Part shown: positions 1-5,565 of the stretch, one piece after another
Layout of the letters: the number at the start of each line of letters is the position of its first letter
Position numbering within the stretch: the first letter of the stretch is position 1
Source: Candidatus Caccousia avistercoris
GTDB lineage: Bacteria > Bacillota > Clostridia > Oscillospirales > Acutalibacteraceae
Length of the DNA: 5,700 bases
Assembly: GCA_018715025.1 (NCBI GenBank)
Contig: DVMK01000224.1
Span: 1 to 5,700, forward strand
Direction of reading: 5' to 3'
Notes under the pieces: model-generated
The model's database searches: none
Seen by the model: only the letters and a program-made list of their open reading frames with translations
What the model was told of the DNA's origin: nothing
Position numbers and translations under genes: made by a program

Positions 1-39
1 GATGGCAAAATTTTTGAAATCCTTCCAAAACTGTTTCAT
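1..39 (-). CDS. mscL: Probable large-conductance mechanosensitive channel MscL, N-terminus only
   Basis: Only the first 13 codons are in the window, reading MKQFWKDFKNFAI. This resembles the amphipathic N-terminal helix that opens MscL proteins (pattern M-K-x-F-x-K-x-F-K-x-F-A), which lies on the inner membrane face before the first transmembrane helix. MscL is a small pentameric membrane channel that opens under membrane tension to release solutes during hypo-osmotic shock. The ATG at 37-39 is preceded by a good AAAGGAG site at 46-52 with a 6-base gap. The gene starts 39 bases after the stop codon of the helicase gene on the same strand, with no terminator between them, so co-transcription is likely. 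The call rests on 13 residues and family memory. It could be another short membrane protein with a similar amphipathic start. Confidence 0.6.
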   Translation of the reverse strand, partial: MKQFWKDFKNFAI

Positions 40-78
40 GTGCGGCTCCTTTCTTTCTGCTTTTCTGAGACAGGACGG

Positions 79-2445
79 TTACAGCTTCTGCAGGCGGGCA
101 TAGTTGGCCATGATTTTCTTGGTGCCCACCCGCTCGAAGGCCACCTCAAGCAAAGTATCGTTGCCCATGGGGGAGGCAGAGATCACCATCCCCTCCCCAA
201 AGGTTTTGTGCAGCACCGCGTCCCCGGGGCGGAAGGCGGCTGCCGGCTTTTCTGCCCGGGCCACCGCCGCCGGGCCGAAGCTGCGGGCAGACTGGAAGGC
301 GGCCGCCCTGGTTTCCCGGTACGAAACCGGCAGCACCGTGCCGGGCTCCGGCTTTTTCCAATCCCGGGCGCGGGCGCGGTCCACCAGCTCCTCCGGAATC
401 TCCAGGCAGAAGCGCGAGGGCTTGTTCCGGTTGGTGCTGCCGAACAGCATGCGGCTTTCTGCGTTTACAATGGTAAGCTCTTCCCGGGCGCGGGTGATGG
501 CCACATAGGCCAGGCGGCGCTCCTCCTCAATTTCCTGCGGGTTGTAGATGGCCTGCATCCCCGGGAAAACGCCCTCCTCAAAGCCGGGCAGGAACACGCA
601 GGGAAATTCCAGGCCCTTGGCAGAGTGCATGGTCATCATCACCACGGCATCCACGCTCTCGTCCAGGTTGTCCACATCCGTCATGAGGGCAACCTCCTCC
701 AAAAAGCCGGAAAGGGTGGCCTCCTCCCCGTTGTCCTGCTCGTACTGGCGAAGGTTGGACAAAAGCTCGTTCATATTGTCGATGCGGTCCTGGGCCGTTT
801 CCTCCTCCGTCTCCCGCAGGTACTGGGGGTAGCCGGTCTTTTCCAGCAGAAGCTGATACAGGTCGCTTGGGGCCATGGTTTCCGAAGCCTTCTGCAGCTC
901 CTGAATCAGGGCGGCAAAGGGAAGCAGCTTTGCCGCAGAGCGCTTCAGCGGCTCAAACTCATCCGCATGGGAAATCACCTCGAACATGCTCTGCCCCAGC
1001 CCTGCGGCAATCTCCGCCGCCTGGGCAATGGTTTTTTCCCCTATGCTGCGCCTGGGCTGGTTGATGATGCGGCGCAGGCGGATTTCGTCCTCCGGGTTAT
1101 TGACGACGCTCAGGTAAGCGATCATGTCCCGGATCTCTTTCCGCTCATAGAACCGCAGCCCACCCAGCATGCGGTAGGGCACGCCGGATTTGACGAACAT
1201 CCGCTCCAGGGTGCTGGACTGGGAATTCATCCGGTACAGGACGGCGTAATCAGAAAATTTGCGGGAAACCGCCCCTTCCAGAATCTGCTTGGTAATATAC
1301 TCCGCCTCCCCCGTCTCGTTCACGGCGGTGTACAGGGCGATTTTCCGCCCCCGGGGGTTTTCCGTCCAAAGGGTTTTCCCCTTCCGCTCCAGGTTGTTGG
1401 AAATGACGGCGTTGGCCGCGTCCAGAATGTTCTGGGTAGAGCGGTAATTCTGCTCCAGGCGGATCAGCCTGGCGTGGGGGAAGGTTTTCTCAAAGCTCAT
1501 GATATTTTCGATGGTGGCGCCCCGGAATTTATAAATGCTCTGGTCGTCGTCGCCCACCACGCACAGGTTCCGGTGCCTGCGGGAGAGAAGCTCTACCAGC
1601 ATATACTGGGCGTGGTTGGTGTCCTGGTACTCGTCCACCATAATGTAGCGGAATTTCCGCTGAAAATGCTCCAGAACGTCGGGGCATTCCTGGAACAGGT
1701 GTACGGTAAGGGAGATGAGGTCGTCAAAATCCATGGCGTCGGCCGACCGCAGCTTCGCCTGGTACAGCTTGTAGGCCTGCCCGATGAGCGCCAGCCGGTT
1801 GTCCCGGCCCGCCGCCTGCAGAAATTCCTCCGGGGAAACGAGGCTGTCCTTCGCCCGGGAGATTTCGTTGAGCACCGCCTTGTGAGACAGCACCTTTTCC
1901 TCAATTCCCAGGGTGCGCAGGCATTCCTTCATCAGCCGGCGGGAATCGTCGGTGTCGTAAATGGTGAAATGGCTGGTGTAGCCCAGCCGGTCGCCGAACT
2001 GGCGCAGGATGCGGGCGCAGGTGGAATGGAAGGTGGAAGCCCAGATTTCGCCCCCCTCCTCCCCCAGCATGGCAATCAGGCGGTTTTTCAGCTCCCCTGC
2101 CGCCTTGTTGGTGAAGGTGATGGCCAGCACCTGCCAGGGCCTGCAGGGGTCCTGAGCCATGCGGGCGCGGGTGTCCTCCGGCAGGGGGGCTTCCCCGTCG
2201 GCGTAGGCTTCCATGGCGGCGGCGTCCGCCGGGGTAAGGCTCCCCTCCTCCTCCGAATGGTAAGCGCTTCCATAACGGATGATATTGGCAATGCGGTTCA
2301 CCAGCACGGTGGTTTTTCCGCTGCCCGCGCCGGCCAGCACCAGAAGCGGGCCCTCGGTGCAGAACACGGCCTCCCGCTGGCGGCCGTTCATCCGGGAAAA
2401 TTCCTTTTCCAGCGCTTTTTTTCTCAGTTCTGTCAAATGGCTCAA
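79..2445 (-). CDS. pcrA: ATP-dependent 3'-5' DNA helicase PcrA/UvrD (superfamily 1A)
   Basis: A complete 788-residue SF1A helicase, a cytoplasmic motor that unwinds DNA in repair, plasmid rolling-circle replication and removal of protein from DNA. All core motifs are visible: Q-motif region N20/Q23, Walker A AGAGSGKT (38-45), motif Ia ITFTNKAA (109-116), motif II DEYQD (271-275), motif III VGDDDQSIYKFRG (297-309), motif IV LEQNYRST (330-337), motif V MTMHSAKGLEF (604-614) and motif VI RRLAYVAITRARE (643-655). The C-terminal domain from about 738 (GDAVLHKTFGEG) matches the Tudor-like PcrA C-terminal domain, which is known to contact RNA polymerase. This favours PcrA/UvrD over Rep. The protein is longer than typical PcrA (about 720-750) mainly because of an acidic insert at about 58-102 between motifs I and Ia. 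The start is a TTG at 2443-2445 with AGGAGG 7 bases upstream; the earlier ATG overlapping that site is in another frame. mscL follows after 39 bases. No clear promoter of its own is visible. Confidence 0.96.
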   Translation of the reverse strand: MSHLTELRKKALEKEFSRMNGRQREAVFCTEGPLLVLAGAGSGKTTVLVNRIANIIRYGSAYHSEEEGSLTPADAAAMEAYADGEAPLPEDTRARMAQDPCRPWQVLAITFTNKAAGELKNRLIAMLGEEGGEIWASTFHSTCARILRQFGDRLGYTSHFTIYDTDDSRRLMKECLRTLGIEEKVLSHKAVLNEISRAKDSLVSPEEFLQAAGRDNRLALIGQAYKLYQAKLRSADAMDFDDLISLTVHLFQECPDVLEHFQRKFRYIMVDEYQDTNHAQYMLVELLSRRHRNLCVVGDDDQSIYKFRGATIENIMSFEKTFPHARLIRLEQNYRSTQNILDAANAVISNNLERKGKTLWTENPRGRKIALYTAVNETGEAEYITKQILEGAVSRKFSDYAVLYRMNSQSSTLERMFVKSGVPYRMLGGLRFYERKEIRDMIAYLSVVNNPEDEIRLRRIINQPRRSIGEKTIAQAAEIAAGLGQSMFEVISHADEFEPLKRSAAKLLPFAALIQELQKASETMAPSDLYQLLLEKTGYPQYLRETEEETAQDRIDNMNELLSNLRQYEQDNGEEATLSGFLEEVALMTDVDNLDESVDAVVMMTMHSAKGLEFPCVFLPGFEEGVFPGMQAIYNPQEIEEERRLAYVAITRAREELTIVNAESRMLFGSTNRNKPSRFCLEIPEELVDRARARDWKKPEPGTVLPVSYRETRAAAFQSARSFGPAAVARAEKPAAAFRPGDAVLHKTFGEGMVISASPMGNDTLLEVAFERVGTKKIMANYARLQKL

Positions 2446-2452
2446 AAGACAT

Positions 2453-2458
2453 CCTCCT
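2453..2458 (-). promoter_or_regulatory. Ribosome binding site fixing the TTG start of pcrA
   Basis: The minus strand reads AGGAGG, a perfect Shine-Dalgarno core, 7 bases before the TTG at 2443-2445. The next in-frame ATG is codon 19, just before the Q motif, and the nearby ATG at 2450-2452 is out of frame. The TTG is therefore the best start. The site lies only 9 bases after the 3' arm of the upstream hairpin. Confidence 0.85.
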
Positions 2459-2501
2459 AAGACAAAGCTACCCGCACACGCGTTCCTTTGTGTGCGGGTA
2501 G
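2459..2501 (-). terminator. 12-bp perfect hairpin between the decarboxylase beta gene and pcrA, possible partial terminator
   Basis: CTACCCGCACAC (2468-2479) and GTGTGCGGGTAG (2490-2501) form a perfect 12-bp stem with a 10-base loop. In the minus direction the stem is followed by CTTTGTCTT, a weak, interrupted T-tract; in the plus direction there is none. It fits a leaky intrinsic terminator of the decarboxylase operon, or an RNA stability/processing hairpin. It occupies most of the 82-base gap between the two genes and leaves only 22 bases before the pcrA start codon, too few for a separate pcrA promoter downstream of it. Confidence 0.65.
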
Positions 2502-2527
2502 AAGTGTAAACAAATGGAAATTTCAGC

Positions 2528-3772
2528 TTATTTCAAGATACTGATGAGAACGCCCGCCGCCACGGCAGAACCGATTACGCCGGAAACGTTGGGGCCCATA
2601 GCGTGCATGAGCAGGAAGTTGCCAGGGTTTTCCTGCTGGCCCACCTTCTGGGAAACGCGGGCCGCCATGGGAACGGCGGAAACGCCGGCAGAGCCAATGA
2701 GCGGGTTGATCTTGCCGCCGGAGAATTTGTACATCAGCTTGCCGAAGAGCACGCCGCCGGCTGTGCCGAAGCTGAAGGCCAGCAGGCCCAGCACGATGAT
2801 GCCCAGAGTTTGAGGAGTGAGGAACACCTCGCCGGTGGCGGTAGCGCCCACGGTGACGCCCAGGAAGATGGTGATGATGTTCATCAGCTCGTTCTGAGCG
2901 GTGTTGGAAATGCGGGACACCACGCCGCTCTCACGCATCAGGTTGCCCAGCATAAGCATGCCCACCAGCGGGGCTGCGTCAGGCAGAAGCAGCGCAATGA
3001 GAATGGTGACGATGATGGGAAACAGAATCTTTTCCAGCTTGGAGACAGGGCGAAGCTGCTCCATAACTACGCTGCGCTCTTTCTTGGTGGTGAGCGCCTT
3101 CATGATGGGAGGCTGGATGATGGGAACCAGCGCCATGTAGGAATAGGCCGCCACGGCGATGGGGCCAAGCAGATGAGGCGCCAGCATGGTGGTCACATAA
3201 ATGGCGGTGGGGCCGTCCGCGCCGCCGATGATGGCGATGGAACCAGCTTCCTGAGGAGTGAAAATCCCCAGCGCCATAGCGCCGATGAAGGTGAGGAAAA
3301 TGCCCAGCTGGGCAGCCGCGCCCAGCAGGAAGCTCTTGGGGTTGGCAATAAGGGGGCCGAAGTCCGTCATGGCGCCGATGCCCAGGAAGATGAGGGGCGG
3401 GTAAATGCCCAGCTTCACGCCCTGGTACAGGTAGTAGAACAGGCCGCCGTTGGTGGGAATTTCATAATACTGAAGCCCGTCCATCACCACAGTGGCGTAA
3501 TTTCCCGCCGCGCCGTTGTGGGCGGCCATGTAATCCGTCACCAGCTGCAGCTCGGTGGAAGGGTAAGCGGTAATGCCCGGGAACACGTTCACCAGCAGCA
3601 TGCCGAAGGCGATGGGCAGCAGGAGCAGCGGCTCGAATTCCTTCTTGATGGCCAGGTACAGCAGAACCAGGGCGATGAGAATCATAATGTAGTTGCGGGG
3701 ATCGTTGCCGAGAAAGCCGGAGGTTTCCCAGATTCCCTGGAGGGATTCCACAAATCCGTTCAAAATCTCCAT
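2528..3772 (-). CDS. oadB: Sodium ion-translocating decarboxylase beta subunit (OadB/MmdB/GcdB family)
   Basis: A complete 414-residue polytopic membrane protein. In this family the beta subunit decarboxylates the carboxybiotin delivered by the biotin carrier and couples this to Na+ export across the cytoplasmic membrane. The signature GGADGPTA (183-190) contains D186, equivalent to the essential D203 of Klebsiella OadB. Using that offset, Y212 (SYMALVP) matches Y229, and N356, G360 and S365 in NPLIGSAGVS match N373, G377 and S382, so all residues I recall as implicated in the Na+/H+ path are conserved. Hydrophobic helices alternate with short loops, and the conserved GPNVSGVIGSAVAAG lies near the C-terminus (393-407). 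The ATG at 3770-3772 has an AAAGGTG site (3778-3784) 5 bases upstream. The OadG-like gene precedes it by 57 bases. The substrate (oxaloacetate, methylmalonyl-CoA or glutaconyl-CoA) cannot be told from this subunit, so the symbol denotes the family. Confidence 0.95.
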   Translation of the reverse strand: MEILNGFVESLQGIWETSGFLGNDPRNYIMILIALVLLYLAIKKEFEPLLLLPIAFGMLLVNVFPGITAYPSTELQLVTDYMAAHNGAAGNYATVVMDGLQYYEIPTNGGLFYYLYQGVKLGIYPPLIFLGIGAMTDFGPLIANPKSFLLGAAAQLGIFLTFIGAMALGIFTPQEAGSIAIIGGADGPTAIYVTTMLAPHLLGPIAVAAYSYMALVPIIQPPIMKALTTKKERSVVMEQLRPVSKLEKILFPIIVTILIALLLPDAAPLVGMLMLGNLMRESGVVSRISNTAQNELMNIITIFLGVTVGATATGEVFLTPQTLGIIVLGLLAFSFGTAGGVLFGKLMYKFSGGKINPLIGSAGVSAVPMAARVSQKVGQQENPGNFLLMHAMGPNVSGVIGSAVAAGVLISILK

Positions 3773-3829
3773 AGAAACACCTTTCCTTTCTGAAAATAAC
3801 CATTCACAATGAGAAAACCGAACTGCCTG

Positions 3830-4225
3830 TTAAAAAGGACGGGTGTTCTCCAGGATGCCGGCTGTCGCCCACGCAGAGCGGGAAGCGGAACGGGAGCGCC
3901 GGACAGACCGAATGGCAGAGGCGGATACGCCCTCTGTGCAGTAAACGGCGGCGGCAATGGCGGCAATCACTTCGCCGGGGATGCCTTCCTCCGCCACAGG
4001 GGCCGGGGCGGCGTAAACAGGAGCGGCAGGAGCCGGAACAGACGGCGCGGCGGGCGCTTGCTCTGTCTCGTCCTTATGCGTGCTCTTGTAGATAAGGGTG
4101 CCGTACCCTTTGACAATCCAAATCAGCACAATCAGTACCAGAAACACGACCACAAGGCCGGCCAGCAGGATCGTCAGGGACAGGACAACCGGGTCGTTCG
4201 TGTCCAACGCTAACAACATGGGCAT
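3830..4225 (-). CDS. OadG-family small membrane subunit of a sodium-pumping decarboxylase (gamma/delta type)
   Basis: A 131-residue protein with a short N-terminal segment, one strongly hydrophobic helix at about 13-38, a basic exit (KGYGTLIYK), a Pro/Ala-rich linker at about 57-78, and a C-terminal part beginning IPGEVIAAIAAAVY (82-95). It ends in an Arg/Ser-rich stretch and the tail ILENTRPF, which I recall as the usual ending of OadG/MmdD-like subunits in Clostridia. Such subunits anchor and assemble the alpha and beta subunits at the membrane. No biotin-attachment MKM motif is present, so it is not the carrier, although the Pro/Ala linker resembles those of carriers. The ATG at 4223-4225 has AAAGGAG (4235-4241) 9 bases upstream; the ATG two codons later is a weaker alternative. 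It is first in the leftward operon, followed by the beta subunit, which supports the assignment. Confidence 0.85.
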   Translation of the reverse strand: MPMLLALDTNDPVVLSLTILLAGLVVVFLVLIVLIWIVKGYGTLIYKSTHKDETEQAPAAPSVPAPAAPVYAAPAPVAEEGIPGEVIAAIAAAVYCTEGVSASAIRSVRRSRSASRSAWATAGILENTRPF

Positions 4226-4519
4226 AGTCGATTTCTCCTTTGACAAGATAAAATGGCCCGCCCCGGCTCTCTTGCAGAAAAACAGGAAACCGCCCGCCGC
4301 CGGGCGGGGTTCCCTTTTGCAAGGCGAGTCCAGAACGGAAAAGGCAAGGCCGCAGGGATTCAGAGGTTGGGCGCGTTCCCGGCCGGGCCGGCAATGGCCC
4401 TGAAAGCGGCGCCATGCAAAACCGGGGGCCCGCCCAGCCCCGGAAAACCATGCTGGTCTTTCCTTCACGCTGGGGATTTTTTGAAGCGCTGCCTCAAAAA
4501 GCTGGAAAAAGCAAAGATT
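4226..4519 (-). promoter_or_regulatory. Long structured 5' leader of the decarboxylase genes, candidate attenuator or riboswitch
   Basis: If transcription starts about 7 bases after the TATAAT at 4526-4531, the mRNA has a leader of roughly 290 nt before the OadG-like start. The leader is GC-rich except at its ends. In transcript order it can form a 9-bp stem (4492-4500 with 4478-4486, loop CAGCG), a 7-bp GC stem (4437-4443 with 4422-4429, one bulge), a 5-bp stem GGGCC/GGCCC (4396-4400 with 4385-4389), and the terminator-like hairpin at 4285-4313. The ribosome binding site lies at 4235-4241. I do not recognise the motif of any known riboswitch class. No protein-coding gene is convincing in this stretch. 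Confidence 0.5.
4278..4313 (-). terminator. Intrinsic-terminator-like hairpin inside the decarboxylase leader
   Basis: On the minus strand GGAA..CCGCCCG pairs with CGGGCGG..TTCC across a 4-base loop (GCGG), with a small internal bulge (CC opposite T). Two bases later comes TTTTTC (TTTTT at 4278-4282). A GC-rich stem plus a T-run is the layout of a rho-independent terminator. It sits about 50 bases before the start codon of the first gene and well downstream of the promoter, so it would have to be regulated or leaky. That is the arrangement of a transcription attenuator. Confidence 0.6.
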
Positions 4520-4525
4520 GTTATT

Positions 4526-4554
4526 ATTATAACCGATGCGATTTCCAATTTCAA
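4526..4554 (-). promoter_or_regulatory. Strong sigma-70-type promoter for the decarboxylase genes
   Basis: On the minus strand TTGAAA (4549-4554) and TATAAT (4526-4531) are separated by exactly 17 bases: a 5/6 match to the -35 consensus and a full match to the -10. Upstream (4559-4601) are four A-runs of 5-6 bases on this strand, resembling an UP element. Initiation is expected near 4519. Confidence 0.82.
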
Positions 4555-4612
4555 TTCATTTTTCATAATTTGTTTTTTCTTTTTTCATATTCCTCATTTT
4601 TCTCACCGCTCC

Positions 4613-4658
4613 CCGGGGAATATTTTCCCATTCCATTGCAATCTGCCGGGGTGATATT
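4613..4658. repeat. Direct repeat CCGGGG..ATATT, 33 bp apart, candidate AraC-type operator
   Basis: CCGGGGAATATT (4613-4624) and CCGGGGTGATATT (4646-4658) are near-identical direct repeats offset by 33 bp, close to three helical turns. The second lies between the -35 and -10 of the regulator promoter. The first overlaps an inverted repeat GGGAA-4-TTCCC (4616-4629). AraC-family proteins usually bind direct repeats, so this is a plausible site for autoregulation and perhaps for control of the divergent promoter. Binding itself is inference. Confidence 0.4.
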
Positions 4659-4665
4659 ATATAAT
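4636..4665 (+). promoter_or_regulatory. Promoter of the AraC-family regulator
   Basis: TTGCAA (4636-4641) and a perfect TATAAT (4660-4665) are 18 bases apart. Initiation would fall near 4672, just before the ribosome binding site at 4675-4684, giving a very short leader of about 19 bases. The -10 overlaps the in-frame ATG at 4664, so that ATG would lie upstream of the transcript. Confidence 0.7.
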
Positions 4666-4674
4666 GGGAAACAG

Positions 4675-4684
4675 AAAGGCGGAG
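4675..4684 (+). promoter_or_regulatory. Ribosome binding site supporting the TTG start of the regulator
   Basis: AAAGGCGGAG differs at only two positions from the ideal AAAGGAGGTG and ends 6 bases before the TTG at 4691. The alternative ATG at 4664 has only a weak GGGGTG about 10 bases upstream. Confidence 0.7.
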
Positions 4685-4690
4685 AAGGAA

Positions 4691-5548
4691 TTGACAAACG
4701 ACGTTTTCCGGCACTCCTTCAAGGTGTCCATCCACAGCAGCCTGGGCCTTGCCGTGTACAGCTGCGGGATTCAGAAATGCTCCGCCGGCCACGCCTGGGG
4801 GCCGGCGGTGCGCGACCATTACCTCATTCACTGCGTTACCTCCGGGCGGGGGATTTTCTCCTTCGGCGGGCGGGACTACCGGCTTTCCGGCGGAGACGGC
4901 TTCCTTCTGGTGCCTGACGCCGTGGCCTCTTACCAGGCGGACAAGGACGCCCCCTGGCAGTACTGCTGGATTGGCTTCAACGGCACCGACGCCAAGCGCC
5001 TGGTGGAGCAGACGGGCCTTTCCGCCCAGAACCCGGTGTTTCACTTCACCTCACCCTCCCTGCCAGCCCGCCTGGAAGAAATCAGCGGCCTTTCCTGCGC
5101 TACCCCCGCCGGGGAAGCCAGGGTGCAGGCCGGCCTTCTGCTGTTCCTGGCAGAGCTGATGGAAGCCTTCGGGGGCTCTTCTGCCAGGCGGGCGGGCGGT
5201 TACGAGTACGTACAGAAGGCGGCCCGGTTTATCGAATTCAACTATTCCCGCGACATCGACGTGGAGGACATCGCCGCCAGCGCCGGCATCAGCCGCAGCC
5301 ACCTGTACCGGCTGTTTATGGAAAACCTTTCCATGCCCCCCAACGAATACCTGCTTCGCTTCCGCATGAACAAGGCGGCGGCCCTGCTGGAAACGGGGAC
5401 CCTCTCGGTGGGGGAGGTAGCCTATTCCACCGGGTTTTCTGACCAGCTTTATTTTTCCCGGGTGTTCAAAAAATACATGGGGCTTCCCCCCAGCCAGTAT
5501 TCCCACCAGCCTGCCAAGGCAAGGCGCGGGGAAACCGTGCCCGAATAA
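4691..5548 (+). CDS. AraC-family transcriptional regulator with N-terminal cupin sensor domain
   Basis: A 285-residue DNA-binding regulator when read from the TTG at 4691 (294 if from the ATG at 4664). The N-terminal half has the AraC-type cupin pattern: HYLIHCVTSGRGIFSFGG (43-60), a GDGFLLVP turn (68-75) and PWQYCWIGFNG (88-98), typical of Firmicute regulators that sense sugars or related small molecules. The C-terminal two-helix-turn-helix domain spans about 173-272: VEDIAASAGISRSHLYRLF (191-209) and the signature VGEVAYSTGFSDQLYFSRVF (240-259), then G-LPPSQY. The last 12 residues are a basic/polar tail. The TTG is preferred because the upstream ATG sits in the -10 box and has a poor ribosome site. 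The gene diverges from the decarboxylase operon and is followed after 17 bases by a DUF1836-like gene. The ligand and target genes cannot be read from the sequence. Confidence 0.93.
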   Translation: MTNDVFRHSFKVSIHSSLGLAVYSCGIQKCSAGHAWGPAVRDHYLIHCVTSGRGIFSFGGRDYRLSGGDGFLLVPDAVASYQADKDAPWQYCWIGFNGTDAKRLVEQTGLSAQNPVFHFTSPSLPARLEEISGLSCATPAGEARVQAGLLLFLAELMEAFGGSSARRAGGYEYVQKAARFIEFNYSRDIDVEDIAASAGISRSHLYRLFMENLSMPPNEYLLRFRMNKAAALLETGTLSVGEVAYSTGFSDQLYFSRVFKKYMGLPPSQYSHQPAKARRGETVPE

Positions 5549-5565
5549 AAAAGGAGCAATATGCT

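Noticed and set aside
40..2460. An 806-codon open frame on the plus strand, opposite pcrA
   Set aside because: It is the antisense shadow of a clearly real helicase gene in GC-rich DNA. It has no ribosome site, no recognisable domain and a low-complexity His/Gly/Val/Leu-rich composition.
2502..2560. A pcrA promoter near the end of the beta-subunit gene (TTGAAA on the minus strand)
   Set aside because: The 17-base spacing leads to TTGTTT, a poor -10, and the nearest better match, TACACT, is 22 bases away. Too weak to call.
2603..3793. A 396-codon open frame on the plus strand, opposite the decarboxylase beta gene
   Set aside because: Its composition (many His, Gln, Gly and Asp) is typical of the reverse reading of a membrane protein gene, and the opposite strand holds a textbook family member.
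4074..4451. A possible leader peptide or 125-codon frame starting at the ATG at 4451 on the minus strand
   Set aside because: An AAGGAAAG lies upstream at reasonable spacing, but the frame runs through the real gene start in another phase and its residues look random. A regulatory leader peptide is not excluded.
4226..4468. Upstream in-frame extension of the OadG-like gene to a GTG at 4468
   Set aside because: There is no ribosome site at the GTG, the added residues are Arg/Pro/Cys/Trp-rich and unlike the family, and the stretch contains the terminator-like hairpin. The ATG at 4225 has a strong ribosome site.
4226..4519. Cobalamin riboswitch in the leader, suggested by GCCATTG resembling the conserved GCCACTG
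   Set aside because: The other expected conserved segments are not found in order, so the short match is probably chance in GC-rich sequence.
4691..4719. TTGACA at 4691-4696 as a -35 box
   Set aside because: It matches the consensus, but no -10-like sequence occurs 16-18 bases downstream, and it coincides with the TTG start codon and second codon of the regulator.
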